Source: Alcanivorax sp. UBA4485
GTDB lineage: Bacteria > Pseudomonadota > Gammaproteobacteria > Pseudomonadales > Alcanivoracaceae
DNA: 25,700 bases
NCBI GenBank assembly: GCA_002389055.1
Contig: DGNT01000217.1
Span: 1 to 25,700, forward strand
Reading direction: 5' to 3'
Part shown: positions 5,552-13,750 of the stretch, piece after piece
Layout of the letters: the number at the start of each line of letters is the position of its first letter
How positions within the stretch are numbered: position 1 is the first letter of the stretch
Translations under genes and position numbers: made by a program
Notes under the pieces: generated by a model
Seen by the model: only the letters and a program-made list of their open reading frames with translations
The model's database searches: none
What the model was told of the DNA's origin: nothing

Positions 5552-7227
5552 TGACGTCCCTGACCCACGACCTGACCGCCCTGTTCCACAGCCTGACGCC
5601 GAGCGCACCGGTGGCCTGGCACGCCGGAGCCATGCTGGACGGCGAGCGCCTGCGCCGGGACGTGGCGGAACGTACCGCCGCGCTGCAGGCGCACCCGGCC
5701 CACGACTGGGCGGTCTTTTATCACCACGGCTACCCGGCCCTGGTCACCCTGCTTGCCCTCTGGCAGGCCGGCAAACGGGCCTGGCTGCCGGGTAACAATC
5801 AGCCCGCCACCGGCGCGGCGCTGGCGGCGTACTGCCAGGCGTTCGCCGGCGACTGGCCCAACGCCGAGCCGCTGGATACCGGTGCCCCGGCCCCGCTCGG
5901 CGATACCCACCCGGACGCCGAGCTGGTGATCTTCACCTCCGGCTCCAACGGTCTCCCCAAACCCATCTTCAAGCGCTACCGGGAACTGCTCAACGAGCTG
6001 AACACGCTGGAAGCCGCGTTCGGTGCCGGGCTCGACGACGCACTGTTCGTCGGCACCGTCAGCCATCAGCACATCTATGGCCTGCTGTTCCGGCTGCTAT
6101 GGCCGCTGTCCGCCGGCCGGCCTTTGTACAGCGAAGCGTTCCAGGACCCGGCCGGCATTCTACGGCTGGCCGCGCAACGCCCCCTGGTGTGGGTGGCCAG
6201 CCCGGCGCACCTGAAACGTCTGCGCGACGACCTGCCCTGGGATGCCGCGAAACCGCCCCGGGCCATCTTTTCTTCCGGCGGCCCGCTGCCGGCGGACAGC
6301 GCCTCGCACCTGGCCGCCCACGCCGGGGTGGCCGCCACCGAGGTGTACGGCTCCAGTGAAACCGGCGGCATTGGCTGGCGCCGCCAGCCCCCCGACGATG
6401 GCGCCTGGACGCTGTTGCCCGGGCTCGCCCTGACCCAGCAGGCCGACCACACTCGCCTTGCGTCACCGCATGTGGACGGCGGCGAAACGGCGCTGGACGA
6501 TCACCTGGCATTGCTCGACGAGCATCGCTTCCGCCTCGGCGGGCGCCGCGACCGGATCGTCAAAGTCGAAGAAAAACGGATCGCCCTGGCGCAGGTCGAG
6601 CAGGCTCTCGCCGACCACCCGGCGGTGGCCGAGGTGCGCGTGCTGCAACCAGAGGGCGAGCAGCGCCTGGGCGCAGTGCTGGTGCTGACGCCGGTCGGCG
6701 AGCGTCAGCTTGAGGAACAAGGCCGCGCCGCCGTCACCACCGCCTTGCGCGAGCACCTGGCCGCCACTCTGGAGCCGTTGGCGGTTCCCCGGCGCTGGCG
6801 GCTGGTGGCGCGGCTGCCGGAAACCGCCCAGGGGAAAGTACCGATGGCCGCGCTGCAGGCCCTGTTCACCAGCAGCCGGCAACAGCTCCCGGAAGTTCAG
6901 GACAGCGTTAGCGACGACCGGGGCGTGACGCTGACCCTGCGGGTGGCGGCTGGCCTGCCCTGGTTCCGGGGTCACTTCGAGGCCCAGGGCGTGTTGCCCG
7001 GCGTGGTGCAGATCGACTGGGCGGAGGCGTTCGGCCGCCGGTATTTTCCGCTGCCGGCGGGGCCCAACCATCTGGAAGTGATCAAGTTCAATAACTTGAT
7101 TCTACCGGGCCAGGAGGTACATCTGACGCTGGACTGGAAGCCCGCCACCGGTAAGCTGGCGTTCGCCTTCCATTCATCGCGCGGCCCGCACAGCAGCGGC
7201 CGCCTGGCTTTCAAGGAGCCCGCCTGA
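5551..7227 (+). CDS. AMP-ligase fused to a hotdog dehydratase domain (ApeH-ApeI fusion)
   Basis: The N-terminal part (about residues 1-435) is an ANL-superfamily adenylating enzyme: F128-T-S-G-S-N-G-L-P-K (P-loop), Y-G-S-S-E-T-G-G, R-I-V-K-V-E-E-K-R-I (hinge), and a late lysine in G-K-V-P-M. It should activate an aryl carboxylic acid starter and load it on an ACP. The C-terminal part (about 445-558) is a FabA/FabZ-like hotdog domain with W471-F-R-G-H475-F-E and L-P-G-V-V-Q, expected to dehydrate 3-hydroxyacyl-ACP intermediates. In the E. coli and Xenorhabdus clusters, as I recall, these are separate genes. The ATG at 5551 overlaps the preceding stop (TGATG); a longer upstream frame would run through the membrane protein gene. 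558 residues. Confidence 0.88.
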   Translation: MTSLTHDLTALFHSLTPSAPVAWHAGAMLDGERLRRDVAERTAALQAHPAHDWAVFYHHGYPALVTLLALWQAGKRAWLPGNNQPATGAALAAYCQAFAGDWPNAEPLDTGAPAPLGDTHPDAELVIFTSGSNGLPKPIFKRYRELLNELNTLEAAFGAGLDDALFVGTVSHQHIYGLLFRLLWPLSAGRPLYSEAFQDPAGILRLAAQRPLVWVASPAHLKRLRDDLPWDAAKPPRAIFSSGGPLPADSASHLAAHAGVAATEVYGSSETGGIGWRRQPPDDGAWTLLPGLALTQQADHTRLASPHVDGGETALDDHLALLDEHRFRLGGRRDRIVKVEEKRIALAQVEQALADHPAVAEVRVLQPEGEQRLGAVLVLTPVGERQLEEQGRAAVTTALREHLAATLEPLAVPRRWRLVARLPETAQGKVPMAALQALFTSSRQQLPEVQDSVSDDRGVTLTLRVAAGLPWFRGHFEAQGVLPGVVQIDWAEAFGRRYFPLPAGPNHLEVIKFNNLILPGQEVHLTLDWKPATGKLAFAFHSSRGPHSSGRLAFKEPA

Positions 7228-7964
7228 TGCGGCCCTGCATCGTGATTCCGGTCTACAACCACCGCCACGGCATCGGCCCGGTACTGGATCAGCTGCGCCC
7301 CCACGGGCTGCCGGTGATCCTGGTGGACGACGGCAGCGACGCGGACTGCGCCGAGCATCTGCGCGAACTCACCGCCGCCGCCCCGGAGCAGCTCAGCCTG
7401 GTGCGCCGCGCGCGCAACGGCGGCAAGGGCGCGGCGGTGATCACCGGACTGCGCGAAGCCGGCCGCCGTGGCTTCAGCCATGCTCTGCAGGTGGACGCGG
7501 ACGGACAACACAATCTGGCCGACCTGCCCGCCTTCCTGCGCCAGGCCGAGGCCCGACCGGACGCGCTGATCACCGGCATCCCGGTGTACGACCGCTCGGT
7601 ACCGAAAAGCCGGCTCTACGGCCGCTATCTGTCCCATTTCTGGGTGTGGGTGAACACCCTGTCCCTGGACATCCGCGACGCCCTGTGCGGCTTCCGGGTT
7701 TACCCGCTGGCGCCGACCCTGGCCCTGCTCGAGCAGGAGCGCCTGGGCCGGCACATGGAATTCGACTGCGAAGTGCTGGTGCGCCTGCACTGGCGCGGCG
7801 TGCCGATCATCAATCTGCCCACCGCCGTGCATTATCCCCGTGACGGGGTGTCCCACTTTCGCCTGTGGCGCGACAACGTTTTGATCGCCGGCATGCACAC
7901 CCGCTTGCTGCTGGGCATGCTCAAACGCCTGCCGGTCCTGCTGAAGCGTCGGTGGGCACGATGA
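7227..7964 (+). CDS. Family 2 glycosyltransferase
   Basis: This 245-residue GT2 protein has the GT-A nucleotide-sugar fold: V-I-P-V-Y-N at residues 6-11, V-D34-D35-G-S-D, and the metal-binding D90-A-D92-G-Q-H. It likely works at the cytoplasmic face of the inner membrane and resembles dolichol-phosphate-mannose-synthase-like enzymes. In described APE clusters a glycosyltransferase/acyltransferase sits here, often fused (ApeJ). In this window the two activities are neighbouring genes that overlap by 4 bases. The sugar and acceptor cannot be told from sequence. The start overlaps the ligase-dehydratase stop by one base. Confidence 0.88.
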   Translation: MRPCIVIPVYNHRHGIGPVLDQLRPHGLPVILVDDGSDADCAEHLRELTAAAPEQLSLVRRARNGGKGAAVITGLREAGRRGFSHALQVDADGQHNLADLPAFLRQAEARPDALITGIPVYDRSVPKSRLYGRYLSHFWVWVNTLSLDIRDALCGFRVYPLAPTLALLEQERLGRHMEFDCEVLVRLHWRGVPIINLPTAVHYPRDGVSHFRLWRDNVLIAGMHTRLLLGMLKRLPVLLKRRWAR

Positions 7965-8899
7965 GCCGCCGGCGCACCTGGTTCGACCTGGAAGAAAGGG
8001 GCGTGCTGTGGGGCATGCGCCTGGTACTGGCGGCGCACCGTCTGCTCGGTCGCCGTCTTTGCCTGTGGCTGATCAACCTGGTGGTGTTCTACTACTGGCT
8101 CAGCAACGCCACCGCCCGCCGTGCCAGCCGCGATTATCTGCACCGCCTGTCCCACCACGCGCCACACCTCGGCCTTTCCGGCGGCGCCCGCGACAGCCTG
8201 CGCCACTTCAACGAATTCGCCACCGCGATGATCGACAAACTCGGCGCCTGGCAGGGCGACATCGGCGCCGACCGGGTGGACATGATCAATACCGAGGCAC
8301 TGCGGCGGGTACTGGCCAGCGGCCGGGGCGCACTGCTGGTGGGCGCGCACCTGGGCAACCTGGAGGTGTCGCGGGCGATCTCCGAGGTACGCCCGGAGGT
8401 GCGTCTGAACGTGCTGGTGCACACCCACCACGCGGAAAAATTCAATCAACTGCTGAACGAAGTGAGCGGCGACGCCCGGCTGTCGCTGATCCAGGTGAGC
8501 AGCCTCAACCCGGCCACCGCCATTATGCTGCAGCAACGCATTGAGCAGGGCGAGCTGGTGGTCATCATGGGCGACCGGGTGCCGCTTAGCGGCGCCGCCC
8601 GCACCACGCGGGTCCCCTTCCTGGGCGCGCCGGCGCCGTTTCCCCAAGGGCCCTTTATTCTCGCCGCGCTGCTGCGCTGCCCGGTGCTCAGCCTGTTTTG
8701 CGTGCGCCGGGGCGAGCGCTTTGAGCTGACCTTCAACCATCTCACCGACCAGGTGGTGCTGCCGCGCAAACAGCGGGACCAGGAACTGGACCGCCAGGTG
8801 CGCCGCTTCGTCGGCGACCTGGAACGTCACTGTCTGGCCGCGCCCCTGCAGTGGTTCAACTTCTACGATTTCTGGCAGCAGGACACCCAAGAGCCGTGA
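7961..8899 (+). CDS. LpxL/HtrB-like acyltransferase
   Basis: The 312-residue protein fits the lipid A acyltransferase family, which transfers acyl groups at the inner membrane. The HX4E catalytic motif is seen as G-A-H130-L-G-N-L-E135, and a hydrophobic segment lies near residues 34-48. The later stretch G-D-R-V-P-L-S-G-A-A-R is like the family's G-D-R-x-P block. Its place in the APE operon, next to the glycosyltransferase, argues for acylating or anchoring the polyene lipid rather than housekeeping lipid A. The start was set at the ATG overlapping the upstream stop (ATGA); the frame upstream lies inside the glycosyltransferase gene. Confidence 0.85.
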   Translation: MSRRRTWFDLEERGVLWGMRLVLAAHRLLGRRLCLWLINLVVFYYWLSNATARRASRDYLHRLSHHAPHLGLSGGARDSLRHFNEFATAMIDKLGAWQGDIGADRVDMINTEALRRVLASGRGALLVGAHLGNLEVSRAISEVRPEVRLNVLVHTHHAEKFNQLLNEVSGDARLSLIQVSSLNPATAIMLQQRIEQGELVVIMGDRVPLSGAARTTRVPFLGAPAPFPQGPFILAALLRCPVLSLFCVRRGERFELTFNHLTDQVVLPRKQRDQELDRQVRRFVGDLERHCLAAPLQWFNFYDFWQQDTQEP

Positions 8900-10446
8900 A
8901 CGCTTCGACCCCCAGCACCGTACTCTTCGATGGCGGCGACCTCCGTCTGGAACAGATCGACGCCCTGGCCGCCCGCCGCGCCGTCAGCGTGCTGGACGAC
9001 GGCGCGCCGTTCCGGCGGCGCATCGACCGCGGCGCCGCTTTCCTGGATACCTTGCTCAAGGAAGAAGGCGTCATCTATGGCGTCACCACCGGCTACGGCG
9101 ATTCCTGCACGGTGGCGATCCCCGAGGCGCTCACGGAAGCGTTGCCGGAGCGCATCTTCACCTTCCACGGCTGCGGCCTCGGCGACCACTTCGACGAACC
9201 GGCCACCCGCGCCATTCTGGCGGCGCGCCTGGCCAGCCTGTGCCGGGGCTATTCCGGCGTGCGCTACGAGCTGCTGCAGCGGCTGCACGGTTTATTGCAG
9301 GCGGACCTGCTGCCGCTGATCCCGGAAGAGGGCTCGGTGGGCGCCAGCGGCGATCTCACCCCATTGTCCTATGTGGCGGCGGTGCTCGCCGGGCAGCGCT
9401 CGCTGCGTGTCGAGGGGCGGGTGCGGGATACCGGCGAGGTCTATGCCGAGCGCGGCATTTCACCCCTGACCCTGCGCCCCAAGGAAGGGCTGGCGTTAAT
9501 GAACGGCACCGCGGTGATGACCGGGCTGGCCTGTCTGGCGTTCGCCCGCGCCGCGTATCTGGAACAACTGGCTACCCGCATCACCGCCCTGGCCAGCTTC
9601 GCGCTGGGCGGCAACCCGGCTCATTTCGACCCGGACCTGTTCGCGGTCAAACCCCATCCCGGCCCGGTGCGCGCCGCCCGCCGCCTGCACCAGGATCTGG
9701 CCGCCGGCCCCGCGCCCGGTCACGACGCCCGGCTGCAGGACCGCTATTCGCTGCGCTGCGCGCCCCACGTGATCGGCGTGCTCGGCGACACCCTCACGCA
9801 GCTGCGCGGCTTCGTGGAAACCGAGTTGAACAGCGCCAACGACAATCCGATCATCGACGCTGACAACCAACGGGTGCTGCACGGCGGTCACTTCTACGGC
9901 GGCCATATCGGCCAGGCCATGGACAGCCTGAAAACCGCCACCGCCAGCGTCGCCGACCTGCTCGACCGGCAACTGGCGCAATTGGTGGACCCGAAATTCA
10001 ACCAGGGCCTGCCCGCCAATCTGTCCGCCGTGGAAGGCCCGCGCGCCTGCATCAACCACGGCTTCAAGGCGGTGCAGATCGGCGCGTCCGCCTGGACCGC
10101 CGAGGCACTGAAACTGACCATGCCGGCCACCAGCTTCTCGCGCTCCACGGAGTGCCACAATCAGGATAAAGTCAGCATGGGCACCATCGCCGCCCGCGAC
10201 GCCCTGCGCGTGCTGGCCCTGACCGAGCAGGTGTCGGCGGCGGCGCTACTGGCGGTCTGCCAGGCGGCGGAGCTGCGCCAGGCCCGCGACGGCGCGGCGC
10301 CGCCCGAAGCGCTGGCGGAAACGCTGGTGGCGGTGCGACGGGATAGCTCGCCGCTGATCGAGGACCGCCCCCTGGAGCACGAACTGCGCGGCACGCTGAC
10401 GCGCATCCGCGAACGGCATTGGAGTCTTTATGAGCCGCACCCCTGA
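8896..10446 (+). CDS. HAL/PAL/TAL-family aromatic amino acid ammonia-lyase
   Basis: This 516-residue MIO-dependent lyase contains the cofactor-forming triad A150-S151-G152 in G-S-V-G-A-S-G-D-L-T-P-L-S-Y, the catalytic tyrosine region Y-G-V-T-T-G-Y-G, and N-S-A-N-D-N-P. It should eliminate ammonia from an aromatic amino acid. In an APE operon that could give a cinnamate- or coumarate-type acid for the polyene head. At the position that sets substrate choice it has F90-H91, unlike Ser-His of histidine lyases or His-Leu/Phe-Leu of tyrosine/phenylalanine lyases. The name hutH would mislead, because no histidine-use genes are near. The likely start is GTG at 8896, overlapping the preceding stop (GTGA). 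Confidence 0.88.
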   Translation: MNASTPSTVLFDGGDLRLEQIDALAARRAVSVLDDGAPFRRRIDRGAAFLDTLLKEEGVIYGVTTGYGDSCTVAIPEALTEALPERIFTFHGCGLGDHFDEPATRAILAARLASLCRGYSGVRYELLQRLHGLLQADLLPLIPEEGSVGASGDLTPLSYVAAVLAGQRSLRVEGRVRDTGEVYAERGISPLTLRPKEGLALMNGTAVMTGLACLAFARAAYLEQLATRITALASFALGGNPAHFDPDLFAVKPHPGPVRAARRLHQDLAAGPAPGHDARLQDRYSLRCAPHVIGVLGDTLTQLRGFVETELNSANDNPIIDADNQRVLHGGHFYGGHIGQAMDSLKTATASVADLLDRQLAQLVDPKFNQGLPANLSAVEGPRACINHGFKAVQIGASAWTAEALKLTMPATSFSRSTECHNQDKVSMGTIAARDALRVLALTEQVSAAALLAVCQAAELRQARDGAAPPEALAETLVAVRRDSSPLIEDRPLEHELRGTLTRIRERHWSLYEPHP

Positions 10447-10855
10447 AGCGCGCCTGCAACACAGCGTGGAGATCGAGATTCCCTTCCACGACGTGGACAT
10501 GATGGAAGTGGCCTGGCATGGCCACTACGTCAAGTACTTCGAAATCGCCCGCTGCGCGCTGCTCGACCAGTTCGACTACAACTACCCGCAAATGCGCGAT
10601 TCCGGCTACGCCTGGCCGGTGATCGATCTGCACCTGCGCTACGCGCGCCCGGCCCGGTTCGGCCAGCGGGTGACCGTCACCGCCACGGTGCGCGAATGGG
10701 AAAACCGCCTGAAGATCAGCTACCTGATCCGCGACCAGGAGGGCGTGCGCCTGACCCGTGGTCACAGTATCCAGGTGGCGGTGGACGTGGCCTCCGGCGA
10801 GATGCTGTACGCCTCGCCGCCGGTGCTACTGGAACGCCTGGGGGTCAGCGCATGA
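10430..10855 (+). CDS. 4HBT-family acyl thioesterase (ApeK type)
   Basis: The 141-residue protein has the hotdog thioesterase pattern F-H20-D21-V-D23-M-M-E-V-A-W-H-G-H-Y-V-K-Y-F-E-I-A-R, where an acidic residue near D21/D23 activates water. It likely hydrolyses acyl-ACP or acyl-CoA, either to release products or to clear stalled chains. A thioesterase at this point is standard in APE clusters (ApeK). GGAG lies 5 bases before the ATG, inside the lyase gene, which it overlaps by 17 bases. It couples to the LolA-like gene by a 4-base overlap. Confidence 0.88.
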   Translation: MSRTPEARLQHSVEIEIPFHDVDMMEVAWHGHYVKYFEIARCALLDQFDYNYPQMRDSGYAWPVIDLHLRYARPARFGQRVTVTATVREWENRLKISYLIRDQEGVRLTRGHSIQVAVDVASGEMLYASPPVLLERLGVSA

Positions 10856-11439
10856 AAGCCCTGATCGCGTGTTTGCTTCTGCTCGCCGGCACCGTCGTCA
10901 GCGCCGGCGAACTGACCCTGGAGCAGGTCGCCGAACGCCTGCCCGATGCGCCGATCCTGCGCGCCGACTTCCGCCAGCAGCAGCACCTGGCGCTGTTGCC
11001 GAAGCCGCTCACCGCCACCGGCGATCTGTTACTGGCCGGCGAGCGGGGCCTGCTGTGGCGGGTACGCACGCCGTTCGAAAGCGAAATCAAACTGATCGAC
11101 GGCACGCTCTACAGTAACGGCCAGGCGGATACCCTGCCCGGCGGCGAAGCCTTCGCCCGCCGCCTGATGGCGGTCCTGTCCGGCGACATCGAAGCGCTCA
11201 AACCGCACTTCCGCATCCAGGCCCGCGAGGAAGGCGACCAATGGCGGCTGGATCTCACGCCGCGTAACGACACCCTGGCCCGGGTACTTGCCGGCATTCG
11301 TCTGGGCGGCGAGCAGGGCCCGGAGTTTTTCCGGCTCGACTATCCCAACGGCGACTACAGCGTTACCCGCTTAAGCAACATCGAGTACCCGGACACGCTC
11401 AGCGACGCCGAGGAACGCCGCTTTGCCGCGCCGCGTTAG
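10852..11439 (+). CDS. LolA-like periplasmic outer-membrane carrier protein
   Basis: The 195-residue protein starts with a clear signal peptide (M-K-A-L-I-A-C-L-L-L-L-A-G-T-V-V-S-A, cleavage near residue 18). It continues with the LolA pattern: R-A-D-F-R-Q-Q-Q-H-L near residue 42 and G-D-L-L-L-A-G-E-R-G-L-L-W-R-V near 58-72. LolA folds are half-barrels that carry lipid chains through the periplasm. Here it probably ferries the polyene lipid, working with the MMPL transporter encoded next and the outer-membrane lipoprotein. It is more likely an APE-dedicated paralogue (ApeL position) than the housekeeping LolA. The ATG was chosen from the signal peptide and the ATGA overlap. Confidence 0.87.
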   Translation: MKALIACLLLLAGTVVSAGELTLEQVAERLPDAPILRADFRQQQHLALLPKPLTATGDLLLAGERGLLWRVRTPFESEIKLIDGTLYSNGQADTLPGGEAFARRLMAVLSGDIEALKPHFRIQAREEGDQWRLDLTPRNDTLARVLAGIRLGGEQGPEFFRLDYPNGDYSVTRLSNIEYPDTLSDAEERRFAAPR

Positions 11440-13750
11440 CCGCGGGCCACTGCTGTGGCTGCTGCTGGTCGGCCTCGCCGCCGGCGCCTGCGCGGTGAAA
11501 CTGCAAGGCGCCTGGCTGGACAGCAATTTACTGTCGATGCTGCCGCAGGACCAGCTGCCGGCCAACGCCCGCGCCCTCGCCGAGCAGCACCAGGACCGTT
11601 TCACCGACCGCACCCTGTGGCTGGTCCCCGCCGAGAACGCCGCCGGCGCCGCCGCCCACGGCCGCGCGCTGCGCGCCATGCTGAAACAAAGCGATCTGTT
11701 CAGTGAGGTGGGCCCGAACCTGGACCCGACCCGTCTGCAGCAGCGTTACCAGGCGTTGCGGCCCTATCGCTTTCAGTTGCTCGCCCCACGGGACCGACAA
11801 CGCCTGGAGAACGACCCGCAGGCCCTGATTGATAACGCCCTGGCGCGGGTATTCGGCCCCTTCGGCCTGTCCGGCGACCAGTGGCGCGACGATCCGCTGT
11901 TCCTGTTCGAGCATTACCTGCAAGCGCTGGCGCCGTTCACCCTGGAGCTGGAAGACGGCATACCGCTCGCCACCGCCGACGGCCGTTACTGGGCGCTGAC
12001 CACCGCCACCGTGCGCGCCGGCGGCTTCGCCCTGGACCGGCAAAGCCCGCTGCTGTCGGTAAGCAACGACGTTCAGCAGCGCTGGCCGGATTCACTGGTC
12101 ACCGGCGCGCCCTTGTACACCGCCGCCGGCGCCGACAGCGCGCGCCGGGAAATGAGCACGGTGGGGCTGTTTTCCCTGGCGGCGGTGGCGACGCTGTTCC
12201 TGGTGCTGTTCGGCGGACCCCGACCGATGTTGCTGGCCCTGGCCAGCGTCGCCACCGGCCTGCTGTGCGGGCTGGCCGCCACGCTCTGGGTGTTCGGCCA
12301 GATCCACCTTCTCGGCCTGGTGTTCGGCGCCGGTTTGATCGGCGTGGCGGTGGACTACGGCATTCACTTTTTCTGCCAGCGACTGGATCAGCCCGGCGTG
12401 GCACCGCGCACCCTGCGCCGGCACCTGGCGGCACCGCTGGCCCTGGCGCTCATCAGCAGCGTGCTCGGTTACCTGGCCATGGGCCTGGCGGCCTTCCCGG
12501 GCCTGCGTCAGGTGGCGGTGTTTTCGGCGGTCGGGTTAAGCGGCGCCTGGCTCACGGTCATGCTGGCGGTGCCGGCGCTCAGCGGTCGGGCGCCGCCGCC
12601 GCGCCAGCGTTTGCTGGCCCGCGTGGGCCGCTGGCGCCGACAGTGGCCGGCCTGGTGCCGGCACCACCGGCCGGTTCTTCTGCTGGCGGCGGCGGCACTG
12701 CTCGCCACCGGCCTGTGGCGGCTCACCCCGGACGACGATGTGCGTCACTACCAGAGCCCGCCGGCCTGGCTGGAAGCCCAGGGTGAACGGATCCAGGCGC
12801 TACTGCCCCGGGGCGACAGCCGCTATTTCATCGTCCACGGCGAGACGCCGGCCCAATGGTGGCAACGGGAGCGCGACCTCGCCGGTGAACTGGACGCGCT
12901 CATAAGCGAGCACGGCGCGCTGGACAGCTATCGCGCCATCAGTGCGCTGTGGCAACCCGAAGGGCAACAACAGGCTCTGCGCCAGACGCTTGGCGAACGG
13001 CTCTACCACCACCCGCGCTTCGCGGACTACCTGCAGCAACTGGGCCTCGGCGAGGCCGCCCTCGCCCGGCAGCAGCAGGCCCTGGAAGACGCCGCCGGCA
13101 ACAGCCTGTCCCTGGACGGCTGGCTGGCGGCGGTGAACGACGACAGCCTGCGCGGACAATGGGGCGGCTGCGATCGAAACGGCTGCACCAGCCTGGTCCA
13201 GCTCGCCGGGCTGCGCGACCGCGACACCGTGGCGGGGCTGGCCGCGGCGGGCCGGGGGCGTTACTTCATCGACCGGGCCGGGGCGGTCAGCGGCATGCTG
13301 GCGACCCTGCGCGAGCATCTCGCCTGGCTGTTGCTGGGGGCCTATTTGCTCAGCGGCCTGGTGCTGGCGCTGGCGCGCGGACCGGCGAGGGCGCTGCGCC
13401 TGCTCGGGGTGCCGGCGCTGGCGTCCGTGGTGGCGCTGGCGGCGCTGGGCTGGCTGCAGGGCGGCTTCGGCCTGATCACGGTGCTGGCGCTGTACCTGTT
13501 GCTGGGCATCGGTATCGACTACGCTATTTTCTTCAGCCAGCCGGAAAAGCGGCGCGACGCGGCGGCCCTCGCGGTGCTGCTGTCGGCGGCCACCACCAGT
13601 CTCAGCTTCGGCCTGCTCAGCCTCAGTGCCACCCGGCTGGTGGCGGATTTCGGCCTCACGCTGTTACTCGGCATCGCCGCCGCGGCGCTGATCGCGCCGT
13701 TGCTGGCCGCCCCCCCTCAACCGGACACGCAACCGGGAGCACGCCCATGA
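11423..13750 (+). CDS. MMPL/RND-superfamily lipid exporter
   Basis: This 775-residue transporter has the two-fold RND layout: an N-terminal membrane helix, a periplasmic loop to about residue 244, a membrane bundle from about 245, a second loop, and a C-terminal bundle from about 625. Each half has a matching acidic membrane motif: G-V-A-V-D311-Y-G-I-H-F-F and G-I-G-I-D699-Y-A-I-F-F. These aspartates fit proton-driven MMPL pumps. It should extrude the polyene lipid from the inner membrane to the LolA-like carrier. The start is TTG at 11423 with GAGGAA upstream, overlapping the carrier gene by 17 bases; no ATG lies nearby in frame. It corresponds to the ApeM position. Confidence 0.88.
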   Translation: MPRRVSRGPLLWLLLVGLAAGACAVKLQGAWLDSNLLSMLPQDQLPANARALAEQHQDRFTDRTLWLVPAENAAGAAAHGRALRAMLKQSDLFSEVGPNLDPTRLQQRYQALRPYRFQLLAPRDRQRLENDPQALIDNALARVFGPFGLSGDQWRDDPLFLFEHYLQALAPFTLELEDGIPLATADGRYWALTTATVRAGGFALDRQSPLLSVSNDVQQRWPDSLVTGAPLYTAAGADSARREMSTVGLFSLAAVATLFLVLFGGPRPMLLALASVATGLLCGLAATLWVFGQIHLLGLVFGAGLIGVAVDYGIHFFCQRLDQPGVAPRTLRRHLAAPLALALISSVLGYLAMGLAAFPGLRQVAVFSAVGLSGAWLTVMLAVPALSGRAPPPRQRLLARVGRWRRQWPAWCRHHRPVLLLAAAALLATGLWRLTPDDDVRHYQSPPAWLEAQGERIQALLPRGDSRYFIVHGETPAQWWQRERDLAGELDALISEHGALDSYRAISALWQPEGQQQALRQTLGERLYHHPRFADYLQQLGLGEAALARQQQALEDAAGNSLSLDGWLAAVNDDSLRGQWGGCDRNGCTSLVQLAGLRDRDTVAGLAAAGRGRYFIDRAGAVSGMLATLREHLAWLLLGAYLLSGLVLALARGPARALRLLGVPALASVVALAALGWLQGGFGLITVLALYLLLGIGIDYAIFFSQPEKRRDAAALAVLLSAATTSLSFGLLSLSATRLVADFGLTLLLGIAAAALIAPLLAAPPQPDTQPGARP

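Noticed and set aside
7832..8890. Long - strand open frame (352 codons) opposite the LpxL-like acyltransferase
   Set aside because: Mirror frame of a recognisable gene, with low-complexity composition and no ribosome site.
8896..10446. Histidine-utilisation gene hutH
   Set aside because: The family is right, but there are no hut neighbours, the gene sits inside an APE operon, and the selectivity pair is Phe-His rather than Ser-His.
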